DNA of 64,000 nt from contig NZ_RDBK01000043.1 of assembly GCF_008042275.1 (NCBI RefSeq), positions 3,226,921 through 3,290,920 of the forward strand. The letters run 5' to 3'. The position numbers and the translations under genes are program-made. Origin of the DNA: Streptomyces sp. OR43. Its GTDB lineage: Bacteria; Actinomycetota; Actinomycetes; Streptomycetales; Streptomycetaceae. Shown in pieces: positions 1-9,690 of the stretch. Position 1 is the stretch's first letter; each line of letters opens with the position of its first letter. Under the pieces are notes generated by a model. The model had not been told where the DNA came from. It made no database searches and saw only the letters and a program-made list of their open reading frames with translations.

Positions 1-2
1 CT

Positions 3-242
3 CCCCTGGCCGCCGCCGGAGTGCTGTTCGTTGCCGCGTTGCTGGTCGTGCTGCTCATGCGCGGCGCGGCCGGTCCGGCCACGGTGGCGGAGGCGGCCGG
101 ATCGGCCGAGGCCGGCGACGGCCCGGCCGGCGGTTCCGAGGCCGTGAACGGCCCGGCCACGTCGGAGGATCCGGTCGGCCCGCGTGCCGCGTCGGCCGCC
201 GCCGAGACCCCTTCCGCGGGGCCGGGAACCGGGCGCCGCTGA
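3..242 (+). CDS. C-terminal fragment of a membrane protein
   Basis: The frame is open from the left edge of the window, so only the last 79 residues or so are visible. They contain one hydrophobic segment (Val/Leu/Ala-rich, ending in LLMRG) followed by an Ala/Gly/Pro/Glu-rich hydrophilic tail that stops at TGA 240-242. This resembles the end of a polytopic transporter with a disordered cytoplasmic tail, but too little is present to name a family. It converges on the hydrolase gene that follows, with a terminator hairpin between them. Confidence 0.5.
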   Translation, partial: PLAAAGVLFVAALLVVLLMRGAAGPATVAEAAGSAEAGDGPAGGSEAVNGPATSEDPVGPRAASAAAETPSAGPGTGRR

Positions 243-334
243 GGCGCTCCACGACACCGGCGTCCGCCGCCGGCCCTGAAGGGCCCGGCGCGCTTGACCG
301 GCGACGGCGGAGCGGATCCGTACCGGCGGACGGA

Positions 335-364
335 CGGCCCGCGCACCTCACGGTGCGCGGGCCG
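335..364. terminator. Intergenic hairpin terminator between convergent genes
   Basis: A perfect 13-bp inverted repeat (335-347 with 352-364) with a 4-nt loop lies between two convergent genes. No long T-tract follows, which is usual for actinomycete terminators. It could serve both directions. Confidence 0.75.
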
Positions 365-378
365 CCTTTGTGCGCCGG

Positions 379-1725
379 TCAGTTGTAGCCGAAGCCCGCC
401 GGGAGCGGAGACGGCCGGAACAGACGGGCGGGGACGGCGTCTGCCAGGGCCCGGTAGCCCGCGGGGTTCAGGTGGAGATGGTCGCCGACGTCCAACGAGG
501 GTTCCAGCGCACGGGGGTTGTGCGGATCGCGCGCGGCCCGGTCGAAGTCGATGACCGCGTCGAAGCGGCCGCCGGTACGGATCCAGGTGTTGACCGCCTG
601 CCGGGCTCCCTCGCGGTAACCGTCCGCGTCGTCGTAGCCGGTGTTGCCGCCGAAGGGCGTCAGTGTCGCCCCGTACACCCGGATCCCCAGGGCGTGCGCC
701 CGGGTGATGATCTGGTCGTACGCCGCGATGACGTCGTCCGCCGTCCGCTTCTGGGCGGCGGGGGTGGCGGGCGCCGTACCGAGGTCGTTGACGCCCTCGA
801 AGACGATCAGCCGGTCGACGCCGCTCTGGGACAGGACGTCGCGGTCCAGCCGGGCCAGCCCGTTCGGGCCCAGGCCGTCGTTGAGCAGGCGGTTCCCGCC
901 GGCCGCCTGATTGACGACCGAGGTCCGTACCGGGCCCGCGCCGGCCGCCAGCCGCCGCTGGAGCACGTCCGGCCAGCGGTCGTTCCCGTTGGTGGTGGAA
1001 CCCCGGCCGTCGGTCAGCGAGTCGCCGAGCACGGCCGTCGCCGAGGTGTCGCTGCCGGACCAGACCTCGACGCCGCTGAGGAGATACCAGTGGTCGGTGG
1101 TGGTGGCCCCGGGCAGATCCGGATCCTGGACGTGGTCCCCGGACCGGAGGTAGGAGGTCGTACGCGAACCGGGGTGCGAGGTGAGGGCGGTGGACGCCTG
1201 ACCGGTGGCCAGATAGACCGTGGCGGTCAGCTCGGAGCCGGGCTCCAGCCGGAAGTCCAGCGGATCGGAGACCGCCTGCGCACCGGCCGGGACGGCCACC
1301 GAGGAGCTGCCCCCGAAGGTCACCGCGCGCGTGGTTCCCTCCCGGATGGCGCCGGTGCCCGCCCGGCCGTCCAGCGGCAGCGCCACGGACACCTTGGTGA
1401 GGGGCAGCACCGCGCCGCCGAACGCGTTGGAGAACCGCAGCCGGACGTGGTCACCGCCCGCCGAGACGTGGACGGTCTGCCGCAGCGTCGTGTCCGTCAG
1501 GACGGCGTCCTCCTGGGTGAACGGCGCCGGCGGCATGTTGGACGGCTCCGTCAACTGCGGCATCGACGTCCACGCGGCCACCCAGTGCGCGTTCCGCTCC
1601 CGGGGCCCGGGAGCGCGGTCCGCCTCTGCGCGCTCGCCGGCCCCGAGCGCCGGCGAGATGGCGGTCAGGGAGGCGAAGAGCGCTCCCGCGGTGATCAGGC
1701 TGATCAGTGACGATCTTCGGTTCAT
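379..1725 (-). CDS. Secreted SGNH/GDSL-family hydrolase
   Basis: A 448-residue exported esterase or lipase of the SGNH superfamily. Residues 1-28 form a typical signal peptide (MNRR, hydrophobic core, Ala-X-Ala before residue 30). The catalytic blocks are visible: GDSLTDG at about 234-240 with nucleophile Ser236, a block with Gly/Asn near 276-278, GVND at 311-314, and a C-terminal DHLH at 415-418 supplying the Asp/His pair. The roughly 200 residues before GDSL fit the extended secreted subfamily of actinomycetes. The frame is open far upstream, to about 2043, but that part is repeat DNA; the ATG at 1725 gives the signal peptide and is the convincing start. The substrate is unknown. The gene is monocistronic, with an unusual repeat array upstream. 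Confidence 0.9.
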   Translation of the reverse strand: MNRRSSLISLITAGALFASLTAISPALGAGERAEADRAPGPRERNAHWVAAWTSMPQLTEPSNMPPAPFTQEDAVLTDTTLRQTVHVSAGGDHVRLRFSNAFGGAVLPLTKVSVALPLDGRAGTGAIREGTTRAVTFGGSSSVAVPAGAQAVSDPLDFRLEPGSELTATVYLATGQASTALTSHPGSRTTSYLRSGDHVQDPDLPGATTTDHWYLLSGVEVWSGSDTSATAVLGDSLTDGRGSTTNGNDRWPDVLQRRLAAGAGPVRTSVVNQAAGGNRLLNDGLGPNGLARLDRDVLSQSGVDRLIVFEGVNDLGTAPATPAAQKRTADDVIAAYDQIITRAHALGIRVYGATLTPFGGNTGYDDADGYREGARQAVNTWIRTGGRFDAVIDFDRAARDPHNPRALEPSLDVGDHLHLNPAGYRALADAVPARLFRPSPLPAGFGYN

Positions 1726-1772
1726 GGCTGTGTTCCCTCTGTGCGGTGGGGAAACGGGATCTGTGCGCTGGG

Positions 1773-1941
1773 CTAACGGAACTGCGGTGGGCTGACCGGA
1801 CTGCGGTGGGCTATCGGATCTGCGGTGGGCTGACCGGGCTGCGGTGGCTAACGGAACTGCGGTGGGCTGACCGGACTGCGGTGGGCTATCGGATCTGCGG
1901 TGGGCTGACCGGACTGCGGTGGCTAACGGAACTGCGGTGGG
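1773..1941. repeat. Tandem 19-bp repeats (9 copies) upstream of the hydrolase gene
   Basis: Nine consecutive 18-19-bp units share the core CTGCGGTGGG and vary in the first bases (CTAACGGAA, CTGACCGGA, CTATCGGAT). The pattern is higher-order: four units form a 75-bp block (1773-1847) that is nearly exactly repeated at 1848-1922, with one more unit after. Degenerate units flank it at about 1741-1772 and 1942-1958. The array starts 47 bp upstream of the hydrolase ATG, in its promoter region. Confidence 0.9.
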
Positions 1942-2046
1942 GAAACGGGATGAAGCGCGACGCGTCCCCGTACGCGGACGGCATCCCGCCCATGCGCCCG
2001 CCGGACCACGCGGCAGGCTAGTCCTTCCGATAATTGCGGTCAATCA

Positions 2047-2062
2047 TTCGAAATGTTTCGAA
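2047..2062. promoter_or_regulatory. Perfect palindrome, candidate operator of the ABC transporter
   Basis: TTCGAAA and TTTCGAA form a perfect 7-bp inverted repeat around a 2-nt spacer, about 165 bp upstream of the ABC ATPase start and in a locally AT-rich patch. It has the geometry of a dimeric repressor site. No regulator gene adjoins it and the binding protein is unknown. Confidence 0.5.
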
Positions 2063-2225
2063 CGGATTGGTCTCTCCCCGGCCGGTCGCGCGGAGCGGAG
2101 CCGCTCGCCTTCCGCCGCCCCCTACTGCGGTAGCACTCGCACATTGGCCCCCCGGTATGACGCCGGCCGCCCGTCCGTTCCCGCACGCTCCATCCCGTCA
2201 GCACGAGCATCGCGAAGGGCAGAGC

Positions 2226-3049
<824 letters not shown>

Positions 3050-3053
<4 letters not shown>

Positions 3054-5554
3054 GGTTCGTCCCCAATGGGCTCGCCCGGGCAGCCGTCCGCTTCAAGCCC
3101 GCGTCGTTCGCCGGGACCTTCGTCGCGCTGATGATGTCCGCGCTGATCGTCACGGCCTGCGGCATCCTCCTGGAGACCGGCCTGCGCGCGTCGGTGCCCG
3201 CGGAACGGTACGCGCAGGCGCCGGTCGTCGCGGCGGCCGACCAGTACGAGTACGTCGTGACGGGCAGCGGCGAGGACCGCGAGGAGGAAGCGGTCCCGCT
3301 GCCCGACACCGCGCGGGTCGACGCCGCACTGGCCGACCGGGCAGCCGCGGCGCCGGGCGTCGCCGCGGCCGTCGCGGACCACACCTTCCCGGTACGGACC
3401 GGGGACAGCGCGCTCACCGCGCACGGCTGGGGCGCGCACGCCTTCACCGGCACCGCGCTCACCTCCGGCACCGCGCCCCGGACCGGCGAGGTCGTCCTCG
3501 ACACCGCCGCCGCCCGCGCCGCGAAGGCCGCCGTCGGCGACACCGTCGCCTTGCGGACCGCCGCCGGGCAGCAGGACTTCCGCGTCTCCGGCCTCGCCGA
3601 GGCCGGGCCCGGGGACACCGCACGCAACACCGGAACCGCGGGCGCCCTCGCCTGGTTCGCCGACGCGCAGGCTCCCACGCTCGCCGGCCACCCCGGCAAG
3701 GCGGACGCCATCGCCGTACTGGCGCAGCGCGGCACCGATGCCGGCACGCTCGCCGGCTCCGTGAAGAAGGCCCTGGCCGGCTCCGGCGCCCAGGTCCACG
3801 TCGGCGACGACCGCGGTGCCATCGAGGACCCGGGCCTCGGCTACGCCAAGGACACGCTCATCGGGATCGGCGCCTCCTTCGGCGGCATCGCCACCATCGT
3901 CGCCGTCTTCACCGCCGCCGGAACGGTGACCCTGTCCGTGTCCCAGCGCGCCCGCGAGTTCGCGCTGCTGCGCGCCGTCGGCGCCACCCCGCGCCAGATC
4001 CGCCGCGCGGTCGCCTCCGAAGCGCTGCTCGTCGCGCCGCTCGCCGGGATCATCGGCTGCCTGCCCGGCATGGGGCTCGCCCACTGGTGGTTCGGGCAGT
4101 TGCAGGACCGCGGCGCGATCCCGCAGGCCGTGCAGGTGCACGTGTCCGGGCTCCCGGTCCTCGCCGCCGTCGGCGCCGGACTGCTCACCGCGCTCGGCGC
4201 CGGCTGGGCGGCCGGGCGCAGGCCCGCGAAGATCAAGCCGGGGCAGGCGCTGTCCGAGGCGTCCGTGGAACGGCTGCGGCCCGGTGTGGTCCGGACCGTG
4301 CTGGGTCTCGGCGCCCTCGTCGGCGGCGCGGTCCTCACCGGTGTCGCGGCCAACTCCACGGGGGACGACGCGGCCGGCGCCGCCCTCGGCGTCGTCATGC
4401 TCTTCATGCTCTCCGTCGGGCTGCTCGGCCCGCTGGTGGCGCGCGTGTGCGCGGTCCTCTTCGGCCTCCCGCTGCGCGGCGCCGGCCCGGCCGCCGGACT
4501 CGCGGCCGCCAACTCCCGAACCAACGCCCGCCGGCTCGCCTCCGCGATCACTCCGATCGTGCTGGCCATGGCCTTCTCCTCGACCCTCGTCTTCATGCAC
4601 ACGAGCGAGAACCACGCCGCCGACCGGCAACTGCGGGCCGGTATCACCGCGGACCACGTGGTCACGGACCCCGCGGGGCTCCCGGTCGACGCGGCCGCCC
4701 GGGCCGCCCGCGCGCCGGGCGTGGACACGGCCGTCGGCCTGCTGAACACCCAACTGCTGGTGCCCGTCGGCTCCGGGGAGTTCAAGGCGCTGCAGGGCGC
4801 GGCGGTGCAGGGCGTCACCGGGTCCGGTGCCGAGCTCGCGAAGGTGCAGGACCTGGACGTACGGGACGGCAGCCTCGACCGGCTCGGCCCGGGCCGCATC
4901 GCCATCGACAGGACCCTGGCGAACTCGGCGGACGCGGCTGTCGGCGACCGCCTCCCGCTCTACCTGCCGGACGGGACGAAGACCGCCCCCGAGATCGTCG
5001 CGGTCTACGGCCGGGGCCTCGGCCTGGCCACGGTCACCATGGACCGGCCGTCCCTGACCGGCCACGTCACCTCGGAATTCGACAGCACGCTGCTGGTACG
5101 CGGCGGCTCGGCGAAGTCGCTCACCGCCCTGGGCACGGTCACCGACGCCTCCGGCTACGCCACCGAGCGGAGCCTCGACGCGGAACTCGGCGCCTGGTCC
5201 AACTACATGATGGCCGCGGTCCTCGGCGGCTTCGCCGCCATCGCCGCCGTCAACACCCTGGTGATGACGGTCCTGGACCGCCGCCGCGAGCTGGGCACCC
5301 TGCGCCTCATCGGCTCCACCCGGCGTCAGGTCCTGCAGATGCTCCGCTGGGAGAGCCTGCTGGTGTCCACGGTGGGCGTGGCCCTCGGCACGGCGATCGC
5401 CGCGGCCACGCTGATCCCGATGATGCACGGCGTCACCGGTGAGGCACCGTACGTACCGCCCCTGCTGTACGGATCCTTCGCGGCCGCCGCCGGCGGCCTG
5501 ACCCTGCTCGCGGTGACGCTGCCCGCGCGGGCGGCCCTCCGCCGCTGGTCGTAG
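3050..5554 (+). CDS. FtsX-like ABC transporter permease
   Basis: An 834-residue integral membrane partner of the preceding ATPase, starting inside its stop codon. It shows the duplicated architecture of large actinomycete FtsX/MacB-like permeases: an N-terminal TM helix (about residues 15-40), an extracytoplasmic domain, a first bundle of three helices at roughly 265-385, another helix pair, a second extracytoplasmic domain, then a C-terminal three-helix bundle containing a LGTLRLIGSTRRQ loop. Loops with LRAVGATPRQIRR and LRLIGSTRRQV are the repeated FtsX cytoplasmic motifs that contact the ATPase. A strong hairpin terminates the two-gene operon. Confidence 0.92.
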
Positions 5555-5562
5555 TCCACGCC

Positions 5563-5602
5563 ACGGGGCGGGAGCCGGCGCGATGCCCGGCTCCCGCCCC
5601 GT
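5563..5602. terminator. Strong hairpin terminator after the ABC operon
   Basis: A perfect 16-bp stem (5563-5578 with 5587-5602) around an 8-nt loop lies just after the permease stop and before the convergent TetR gene. It is probably bidirectional. Confidence 0.85.
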
Positions 5603-5625
5603 CGGCGGGTCCTGGGATCAACTCG

Positions 5626-6219
5626 TCACTTCCGCCTGTCGCCGGTCGTGGCCGGGATGGCGTTGTCGACGAGGACGGCGGCGATGGCGGCCGCGGTGGG
5701 GAAGGCGTCGGCGTCGAGGACCCGGGTGCGGGCCGCGGCGCCGTCGATGAGCAGCGCGAGCTGCTCGCCGAGCTGTTCGGGGTCGGCGGCGCCGGCTTCG
5801 CGGGCGGTGTCGGCGAGCCGTGCCGCGACGGCCTTCTTGTAGTCGCGTGCGTACTGGGACGCGGGGTGCTGCGCGTCGTGGAGTTCGACGGCGGCGGCGA
5901 TGAAGGGGCACAGGGGCGTGGTGGGGGGGATGTCGAAGGCGGCGAGGAGCCGCTCGCGGGGCGTGAGGTCGGTGCGGTCGAAGACCCCGGACAGCACCGA
6001 GGGGTCGAAGCGGCGCAGGTACTCGGCGACGAGTTCGTCCTTGCCGGCGAAGTGCTGGTAGGCCGTGCGCTTGGACACCCCGGCCGCCGCGCAGAGCTCG
6101 TTCATGCCCGTCCGGTTGATGCCCTGCTCGCGGAACAGCTGCTGGGACGCGCCGAGGATGCGCTCGCGAGCGCCCCGGCCGCGGCGGCGGCCCGTGGGTC
6201 CCTTCTCCAACTCCGTCAT
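5626..6219 (-). CDS. TetR/AcrR-family transcriptional regulator
   Basis: A 197-residue repressor-type protein. The N-terminal TetR helix-turn-helix spans about residues 39-60 (MNELCAAAGVSKRTAYQHF), preceded by the family's conserved ILGASQQLF helix; the rest is the all-helical ligand/dimerisation domain. An upstream in-frame start at 6297 would add a poorly conserved leader that overlaps the putative operator; the ATG at 6219 is preferred. It is divergent from the SDR-oxidoreductase pair, with a candidate operator between them, so it most likely controls those genes and itself. The inducer is unknown. Confidence 0.9.
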   Translation of the reverse strand: MTELEKGPTGRRRGRGARERILGASQQLFREQGINRTGMNELCAAAGVSKRTAYQHFAGKDELVAEYLRRFDPSVLSGVFDRTDLTPRERLLAAFDIPPTTPLCPFIAAAVELHDAQHPASQYARDYKKAVAARLADTAREAGAADPEQLGEQLALLIDGAAARTRVLDADAFPTAAAIAAVLVDNAIPATTGDRRK

Positions 6220-6235
6220 GGCCTCAGCGTACCGC

Positions 6236-6261
6236 ACTAGGTAACGACCGGTGTACATAGT
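6236..6261. promoter_or_regulatory. Candidate TetR operator in the divergent promoter region
   Basis: Half-sites ACTAGGTA and TACATAGT form a 7-of-8 inverted repeat with a 10-bp spacer that itself contains the palindrome ACCGGT. The site starts 17 bp upstream of the TetR start codon, where an autoregulatory operator is expected. A related half, GTGTACTTA, recurs at about 6304-6312 nearer the SDR gene. Confidence 0.5.
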
Positions 6262-6361
6262 TGCGCGCCGGCTGCCCGCCCCGTAGCGTAAGCACACAGG
6301 GCGGTGTACTTAATGTCGTCGTCCCCGGTGCACACGGCACCATCGACCCGAGGGAATGACT

Positions 6362-7096
6362 ATGGGAAAGCTCGACGGCAAGGTCGCGGTCATCACCGGC
6401 GGCACCACCGGCATGGCGCTGGCAGGCGCGAAGCTCTTCGTCGACGAGGGTGCGTACGTCTTCCTGACCGGCCGCCGCCAGGACGCCCTGGACGAGGCGG
6501 TGAAGGAGATCGGCCGCAACGTCACCGGCGTCCGGGGCGACGCGGCCGACCTGGGCGATCTCGACCGCCTGTACGACACCGTCAGGCGGGAGAAGGGAAG
6601 CATCGACGTGCTCTGGGCCAGCGCGGGCGGGGGCGAGCCCGCCCCGCTCGGCGAGATCACCGAGGCCCACTTCGACGCCGCGTTCTCCCTCAACGCCCGC
6701 GGCACCCTGTTCACCGTCCAGAAGGCCCTCCCGCTCTTCAACGACGGCGGCTCCATCCTCATGACCGGCTCCAACGCCTCCCTGGGCGCCTTTCCCGGCT
6801 GGAGCGTCTACGCCGGCAGCAAGGCCGTCCAGCAGGCATGGGCCCGCGTCTGGCTCAACGAACTCAAGGACCGCCGCATCCGCGTCAACGTCCTGACCCC
6901 CGGCCAGGTCGCCACCGCCAAGCAGGCAGAACTCTTCGACGAGGCCACCAGGCGTCAGTTCGAGTCCCTCATCCCCCGCGGTCTGATGGGCAGCCCCGAC
7001 GAAATCGCCACCATCGCCCTCTTCCTCGCCTCCGACGACTCCAGCTACGTCAACGGCATGGAACTGGTCGCCGACGGCGGCACCACCGCCCTCTGA
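6362..7096 (+). CDS. Short-chain dehydrogenase/reductase (SDR)
   Basis: A 244-residue classical SDR. The Rossmann nucleotide motif is TGGTTGMA (about 12-19, a variant of TGxxxGIG), with the structural Asn in SLNARG (111), a catalytic Ser within TGSNAS (137-140) and YAGSK (Tyr150, Lys154). The RRQ after the second strand suggests NADP(H). The ATG at 6362 is preferred over the one at 6356 because GAGGGA then sits 6 nt upstream. It is followed by an oxidoreductase gene and divergent from TetR, an arrangement common for TetR-controlled detoxification SDRs. The substrate is unknown. Confidence 0.92.
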   Translation: MGKLDGKVAVITGGTTGMALAGAKLFVDEGAYVFLTGRRQDALDEAVKEIGRNVTGVRGDAADLGDLDRLYDTVRREKGSIDVLWASAGGGEPAPLGEITEAHFDAAFSLNARGTLFTVQKALPLFNDGGSILMTGSNASLGAFPGWSVYAGSKAVQQAWARVWLNELKDRRIRVNVLTPGQVATAKQAELFDEATRRQFESLIPRGLMGSPDEIATIALFLASDDSSYVNGMELVADGGTTAL

Positions 7097-7124
7097 ACCG
7101 GACCACCACCAGGAAGGACATCCC

Positions 7125-7748
7125 ATGAGCACCATCAGCATCATCGGCACCGGGAACATGGCCCGCACCATCGGAGCGCGGGCGATAGCGGGCGGCAACA
7201 CCGTCGAGGTCATGGGCCGAGATCAGGCCAAGGCCGCCGACCTGGCCAAGGTGCTCGGCGACGGCGCCACGACAGGGGGGTGGGGCACCGCCCCGGCCGG
7301 GGACATCGTCATCGTGGCCCTGTTGTACGACGGCGTCGTGCCCGCCGTCACCCGCTACGGGGACGCGCTCGCGGGCAAGGTCATCGTCGACATCAGCAAC
7401 CCCTTCAACCCCACGTTCGACGGGCTGGTCCACCAGGAGGAGACCTCGATCGCACAGGAAGTGGCCACGGTGGCCCCGGCCGGCGCCGCAGTGGTGAAGG
7501 CGTTCAACACCGTCTTCCGCCACGTCCTGGAGAAGGGCCGGCCCGACGTCTTCCTCGCCGGCGACGACGCGCGCGCCAAGGCGCGTGTGGCAGCGTTCGT
7601 CGAAAGCCTCGGGCTGCGCCCGCTGGACGTCGGCGGACTGGGAATGGCGCACTGGCTGGAAGGAGCGGGTGTGGTCACGGTGGGCCTCGCCGGCCACGGG
7701 GTGGGCAACCTGGACTTCGCCCTCGGGGTCACCGAACTGCCCGCCTGA
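7125..7748 (+). CDS. NADPH-dependent F420 reductase-like oxidoreductase
   Basis: A 207-residue protein with an N-terminal dinucleotide-binding motif (IIGTGNMA, about 6-13) and overall similarity in layout to the coenzyme F420-dependent NADP oxidoreductase family: DIVIVALLYD, IVDISNPFNP and VVKAFNTVF are characteristic strands. Such proteins transfer hydride between NADP(H) and F420 or an unknown carbonyl compound; the substrate cannot be read from sequence. It lies 28 bp downstream of the SDR gene with AGGAAGGA as ribosome-binding site, so the two form an operon that ends at the hairpin at 7808-7851. Confidence 0.88.
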   Translation: MSTISIIGTGNMARTIGARAIAGGNTVEVMGRDQAKAADLAKVLGDGATTGGWGTAPAGDIVIVALLYDGVVPAVTRYGDALAGKVIVDISNPFNPTFDGLVHQEETSIAQEVATVAPAGAAVVKAFNTVFRHVLEKGRPDVFLAGDDARAKARVAAFVESLGLRPLDVGGLGMAHWLEGAGVVTVGLAGHGVGNLDFALGVTELPA

Positions 7749-7750
7749 GC

Positions 7751-7804
7751 GGAGGAACCTGCCGCCGAGTGGACAGCGGAGGAAGCTGCCGCCGAGTGGA
7801 CGGG
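7751..7804. repeat. Two 27-bp direct repeats
   Basis: Two nearly identical 27-bp units (CGGAGGAA then CTGCCGCCGAGTGGAC) lie head to tail directly after the oxidoreductase stop codon. They are probably a local slippage duplication; no coding role is seen. Confidence 0.7.
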
Positions 7805-7807
7805 GAA

Positions 7808-7851
7808 GGCCCCGGCCGGCGCCGAACGATGAAGTGGCGCCGGCCGGGGCC
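7808..7851. terminator. Very strong hairpin terminator at the sdaA end
   Basis: A perfect 16-bp GC stem (7808-7823 with 7836-7851) has a 12-nt loop. It serves the SDR operon from the left and the minus-strand sdaA 3' end/integrase from the right. Confidence 0.85.
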
Positions 7852-7865
7852 CGTCCTGCCAGGCC

Positions 7866-7940
7866 TCAGCACTCGATGATGTTCACCGCGAGCCCGCCGC
7901 GCGCGGTCTCCTTGTACTTCACGGACATGTCCGCACCCTG
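7866..7940 (-). other. 3' remnant of sdaA; presumed left attachment-site region
   Basis: On the minus strand the last roughly 24 codons before the stop encode GADMSVKYKETARGG and then LAVNIIEC. This is the invariant C-terminal end of iron-sulfur L-serine ammonia-lyases (SdaA) and not an integrase motif. The body of sdaA is absent. The simplest reading is integration of the element into the 3' end of sdaA, leaving this tail fused in frame to the integrase. The exact core and its right edge cannot be fixed without the other junction. Confidence 0.65.
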
Positions 7941-9302
7941 TCGCACTATGCCTTTGACCTGCATGTTCGGGGGTAGATGAGCTGCCCTGCATGCCAGCAG
8001 GGACTTCTCAGGGACTTTCGACCGGGAGGGGTCCCGCAGCCAGGCGTCCATCGCGGCGATCCCTCGGTGCCCCGCACCGGGCATGAAGTGAGCGTAGTGG
8101 TCGAGGGTGACCTTCGGTGTCGAGTGCCCGAGCCACTTGGACAGGCTGACGACCGACTCGCCGGCCTCCAGCTGCACGCTCGCGTAGGTGTGGCGGAGGA
8201 CGTGGAACATGTCCTCGCGTGGGGCGGCGTAGAGCAGGACCCGGCGAACCCGGTTGCCGTCGTGCCGTACCTTCTCGCCCACGGGCTTGATCAGCCCGGC
8301 GGCGGCGAGCGCACGCTTCCAGCTGCGGTCGTTCCAGGTGCGGTAGTAGATGCGGTTGCCGTGCGACGAGGTGAGGATCAGTTCGACCGTGATCGGCTTC
8401 CGCTGGCGCTCCTCGAGCGCGGTGGTCGGGGCCTCCGGGTTCCGCCAGGGCAACGTGCAGGAAGTCGACGGGAATCGGCGGAAGTGAGCTCGGGCCCGGA
8501 GGGCGAGGTTCGCCGGCAGGGGGACCTCGCGGGTCTTGCGCCCCTTGGGGAGCGAGAAGTAGGGGCGGCCTTTGATGTCCCACCTGAGCTGGCGGCGGAT
8601 GTGGACGACTCCAGCCGCGAAGTCGAAGTCCTCTTCGGCGAGACCGAACGCTTCGCCTTGGCGCAGCCCGAGGCCGATGCCGAGATCGACCGCGATCTGG
8701 TAGCGGTCCTGCAACTCCGCGCGGACAGCGTCGACGACCTCACGTGACCACGCCTTGGCCTTGCTGTCGATCGCTCGTGGGGGCTTGACGCTGTTCTTCA
8801 TCTTCATCGGGTTGCGCAGCAGACGCTGGTCGTCGACGGCGCTGCCGAGGATCGAGGACAGGTGTCCCCAGATCACCTCTGCCGTCGACTCTTCGACCCT
8901 CGTGAGCAGTGTTGCCTTGAAGGTCCGTAGAGCGGACGCGTCGATCTCACGCAGGGCGTAGTCGCCCACCAACGGGATGATGTGGTTCCAGATGCGGCTG
9001 CGCATCGGGTCCGCCGTCGAGGGTTCGTCGGAGCGGCCCGCCCACCAGTACTCGGCGATGTAGTCGGCGAGAAGTATCTCGCCCTTGCGGGGATCGACGA
9101 ACTCACCACGGCTGGAGTCCGTCTTGGCGATGGCGAGCCATTGCTTCGCGTCCTCGCTGGTGTGGAACGACCGGTCGTGGATGCCGGGAATCCCCTTCAC
9201 TCGGTAGCGCTTCCCGGTGCCGTAGATCGCGGTCCGCTCCCGCTTCCCGGTCAGCTTGTCGGGGCGCTTCTTCAGCCATCGGTCTTCTATGTAACCCGCC
9301 AT
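7866..9302 (-). CDS. int: Tyrosine site-specific integrase, C-terminally fused to an sdaA tail
   Basis: A 478-residue phage/ICE-type tyrosine recombinase. The N-terminal arm-binding domain (about 1-80) and SAM-like core-binding domain (80-170) precede the catalytic domain: Arg214 in GLGLRQGE, HVLRH with His367 and Arg370, His393 in WLGHS, and nucleophile Tyr403 in LDHYAHF. Native sequence seems to end near residue 452; residues from about 456 are the SdaA tail, read in frame. It catalyses integration and, with an excisionase, excision of the element. The gene faces the attachment site, as is usual, and the excisionase-like gene lies 121 bp upstream in the same orientation. Confidence 0.93.
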   Translation of the reverse strand: MAGYIEDRWLKKRPDKLTGKRERTAIYGTGKRYRVKGIPGIHDRSFHTSEDAKQWLAIAKTDSSRGEFVDPRKGEILLADYIAEYWWAGRSDEPSTADPMRSRIWNHIIPLVGDYALREIDASALRTFKATLLTRVEESTAEVIWGHLSSILGSAVDDQRLLRNPMKMKNSVKPPRAIDSKAKAWSREVVDAVRAELQDRYQIAVDLGIGLGLRQGEAFGLAEEDFDFAAGVVHIRRQLRWDIKGRPYFSLPKGRKTREVPLPANLALRARAHFRRFPSTSCTLPWRNPEAPTTALEERQRKPITVELILTSSHGNRIYYRTWNDRSWKRALAAAGLIKPVGEKVRHDGNRVRRVLLYAAPREDMFHVLRHTYASVQLEAGESVVSLSKWLGHSTPKVTLDHYAHFMPGAGHRGIAAMDAWLRDPSRSKVPEKSLLACRAAHLPPNMQVKGIVRQGADMSVKYKETARGGLAVNIIEC

Positions 9303-9423
9303 GACGGGGCCCTCCAGTGGTGCGTGATCATGAGCTGGTCGGTGCTAACGCGATCTGCGGCACGATCCAATCCCCATCCGGAGAACTTCTTCACGGGGGA
9401 GACCGGACGCGTAAGCCACCGCG

Positions 9424-9690
9424 CTACTTCACGGCCTTTGAGCGCCGTTGCGGCTTCCGGTTCAGCGGGTCAAGGGCGTGGTTGGAGCGGGAGTCCGCTC
9501 GCTCCTGATCGCAGACCCACTCGTCGAGCGCCGTGATCCGATACATCACGCGCCGTCCCATGCGGAAGCTGGGAGGCCCCTGTCGGCGGTGTCGCCAGAC
9601 GTACAAGGTGTTGGGGGAGATACCGAGATACTCGGCGGCCCTGGGGAGGGTCAAGAAGGCGGCCTGGGATGCTGCGCGCGGCTCCGGCAT
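9424..9690 (-). CDS. xis: Excisionase-like helix-turn-helix protein
   Basis: An 88-residue protein with a MerR/excisionase-type winged helix: LTLPRAAEYLGISPNTLYVW, then a Gly-Pro-Pro wing and an RMGRRVMYRI strand. Small proteins of this type next to actinomycete integrases act as recombination directionality factors. The C-terminal 25 residues are basic and probably disordered. It lies immediately upstream of the integrase on the same strand, which supports the role; direct evidence for excision activity is not available from sequence. Confidence 0.85.
   Translation of the reverse strand: MPEPRAASQAAFLTLPRAAEYLGISPNTLYVWRHRRQGPPSFRMGRRVMYRITALDEWVCDQERADSRSNHALDPLNRKPQRRSKAVK

Noticed and set aside
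1773..1941. CRISPR array
   Set aside because: Units are contiguous with no unique spacers, and no cas genes are present; it is a plain tandem repeat.
7866..7940. tRNA attachment site
   Set aside because: No cloverleaf sequence is visible near the integrase; the flanking sequence encodes the SdaA C terminus.
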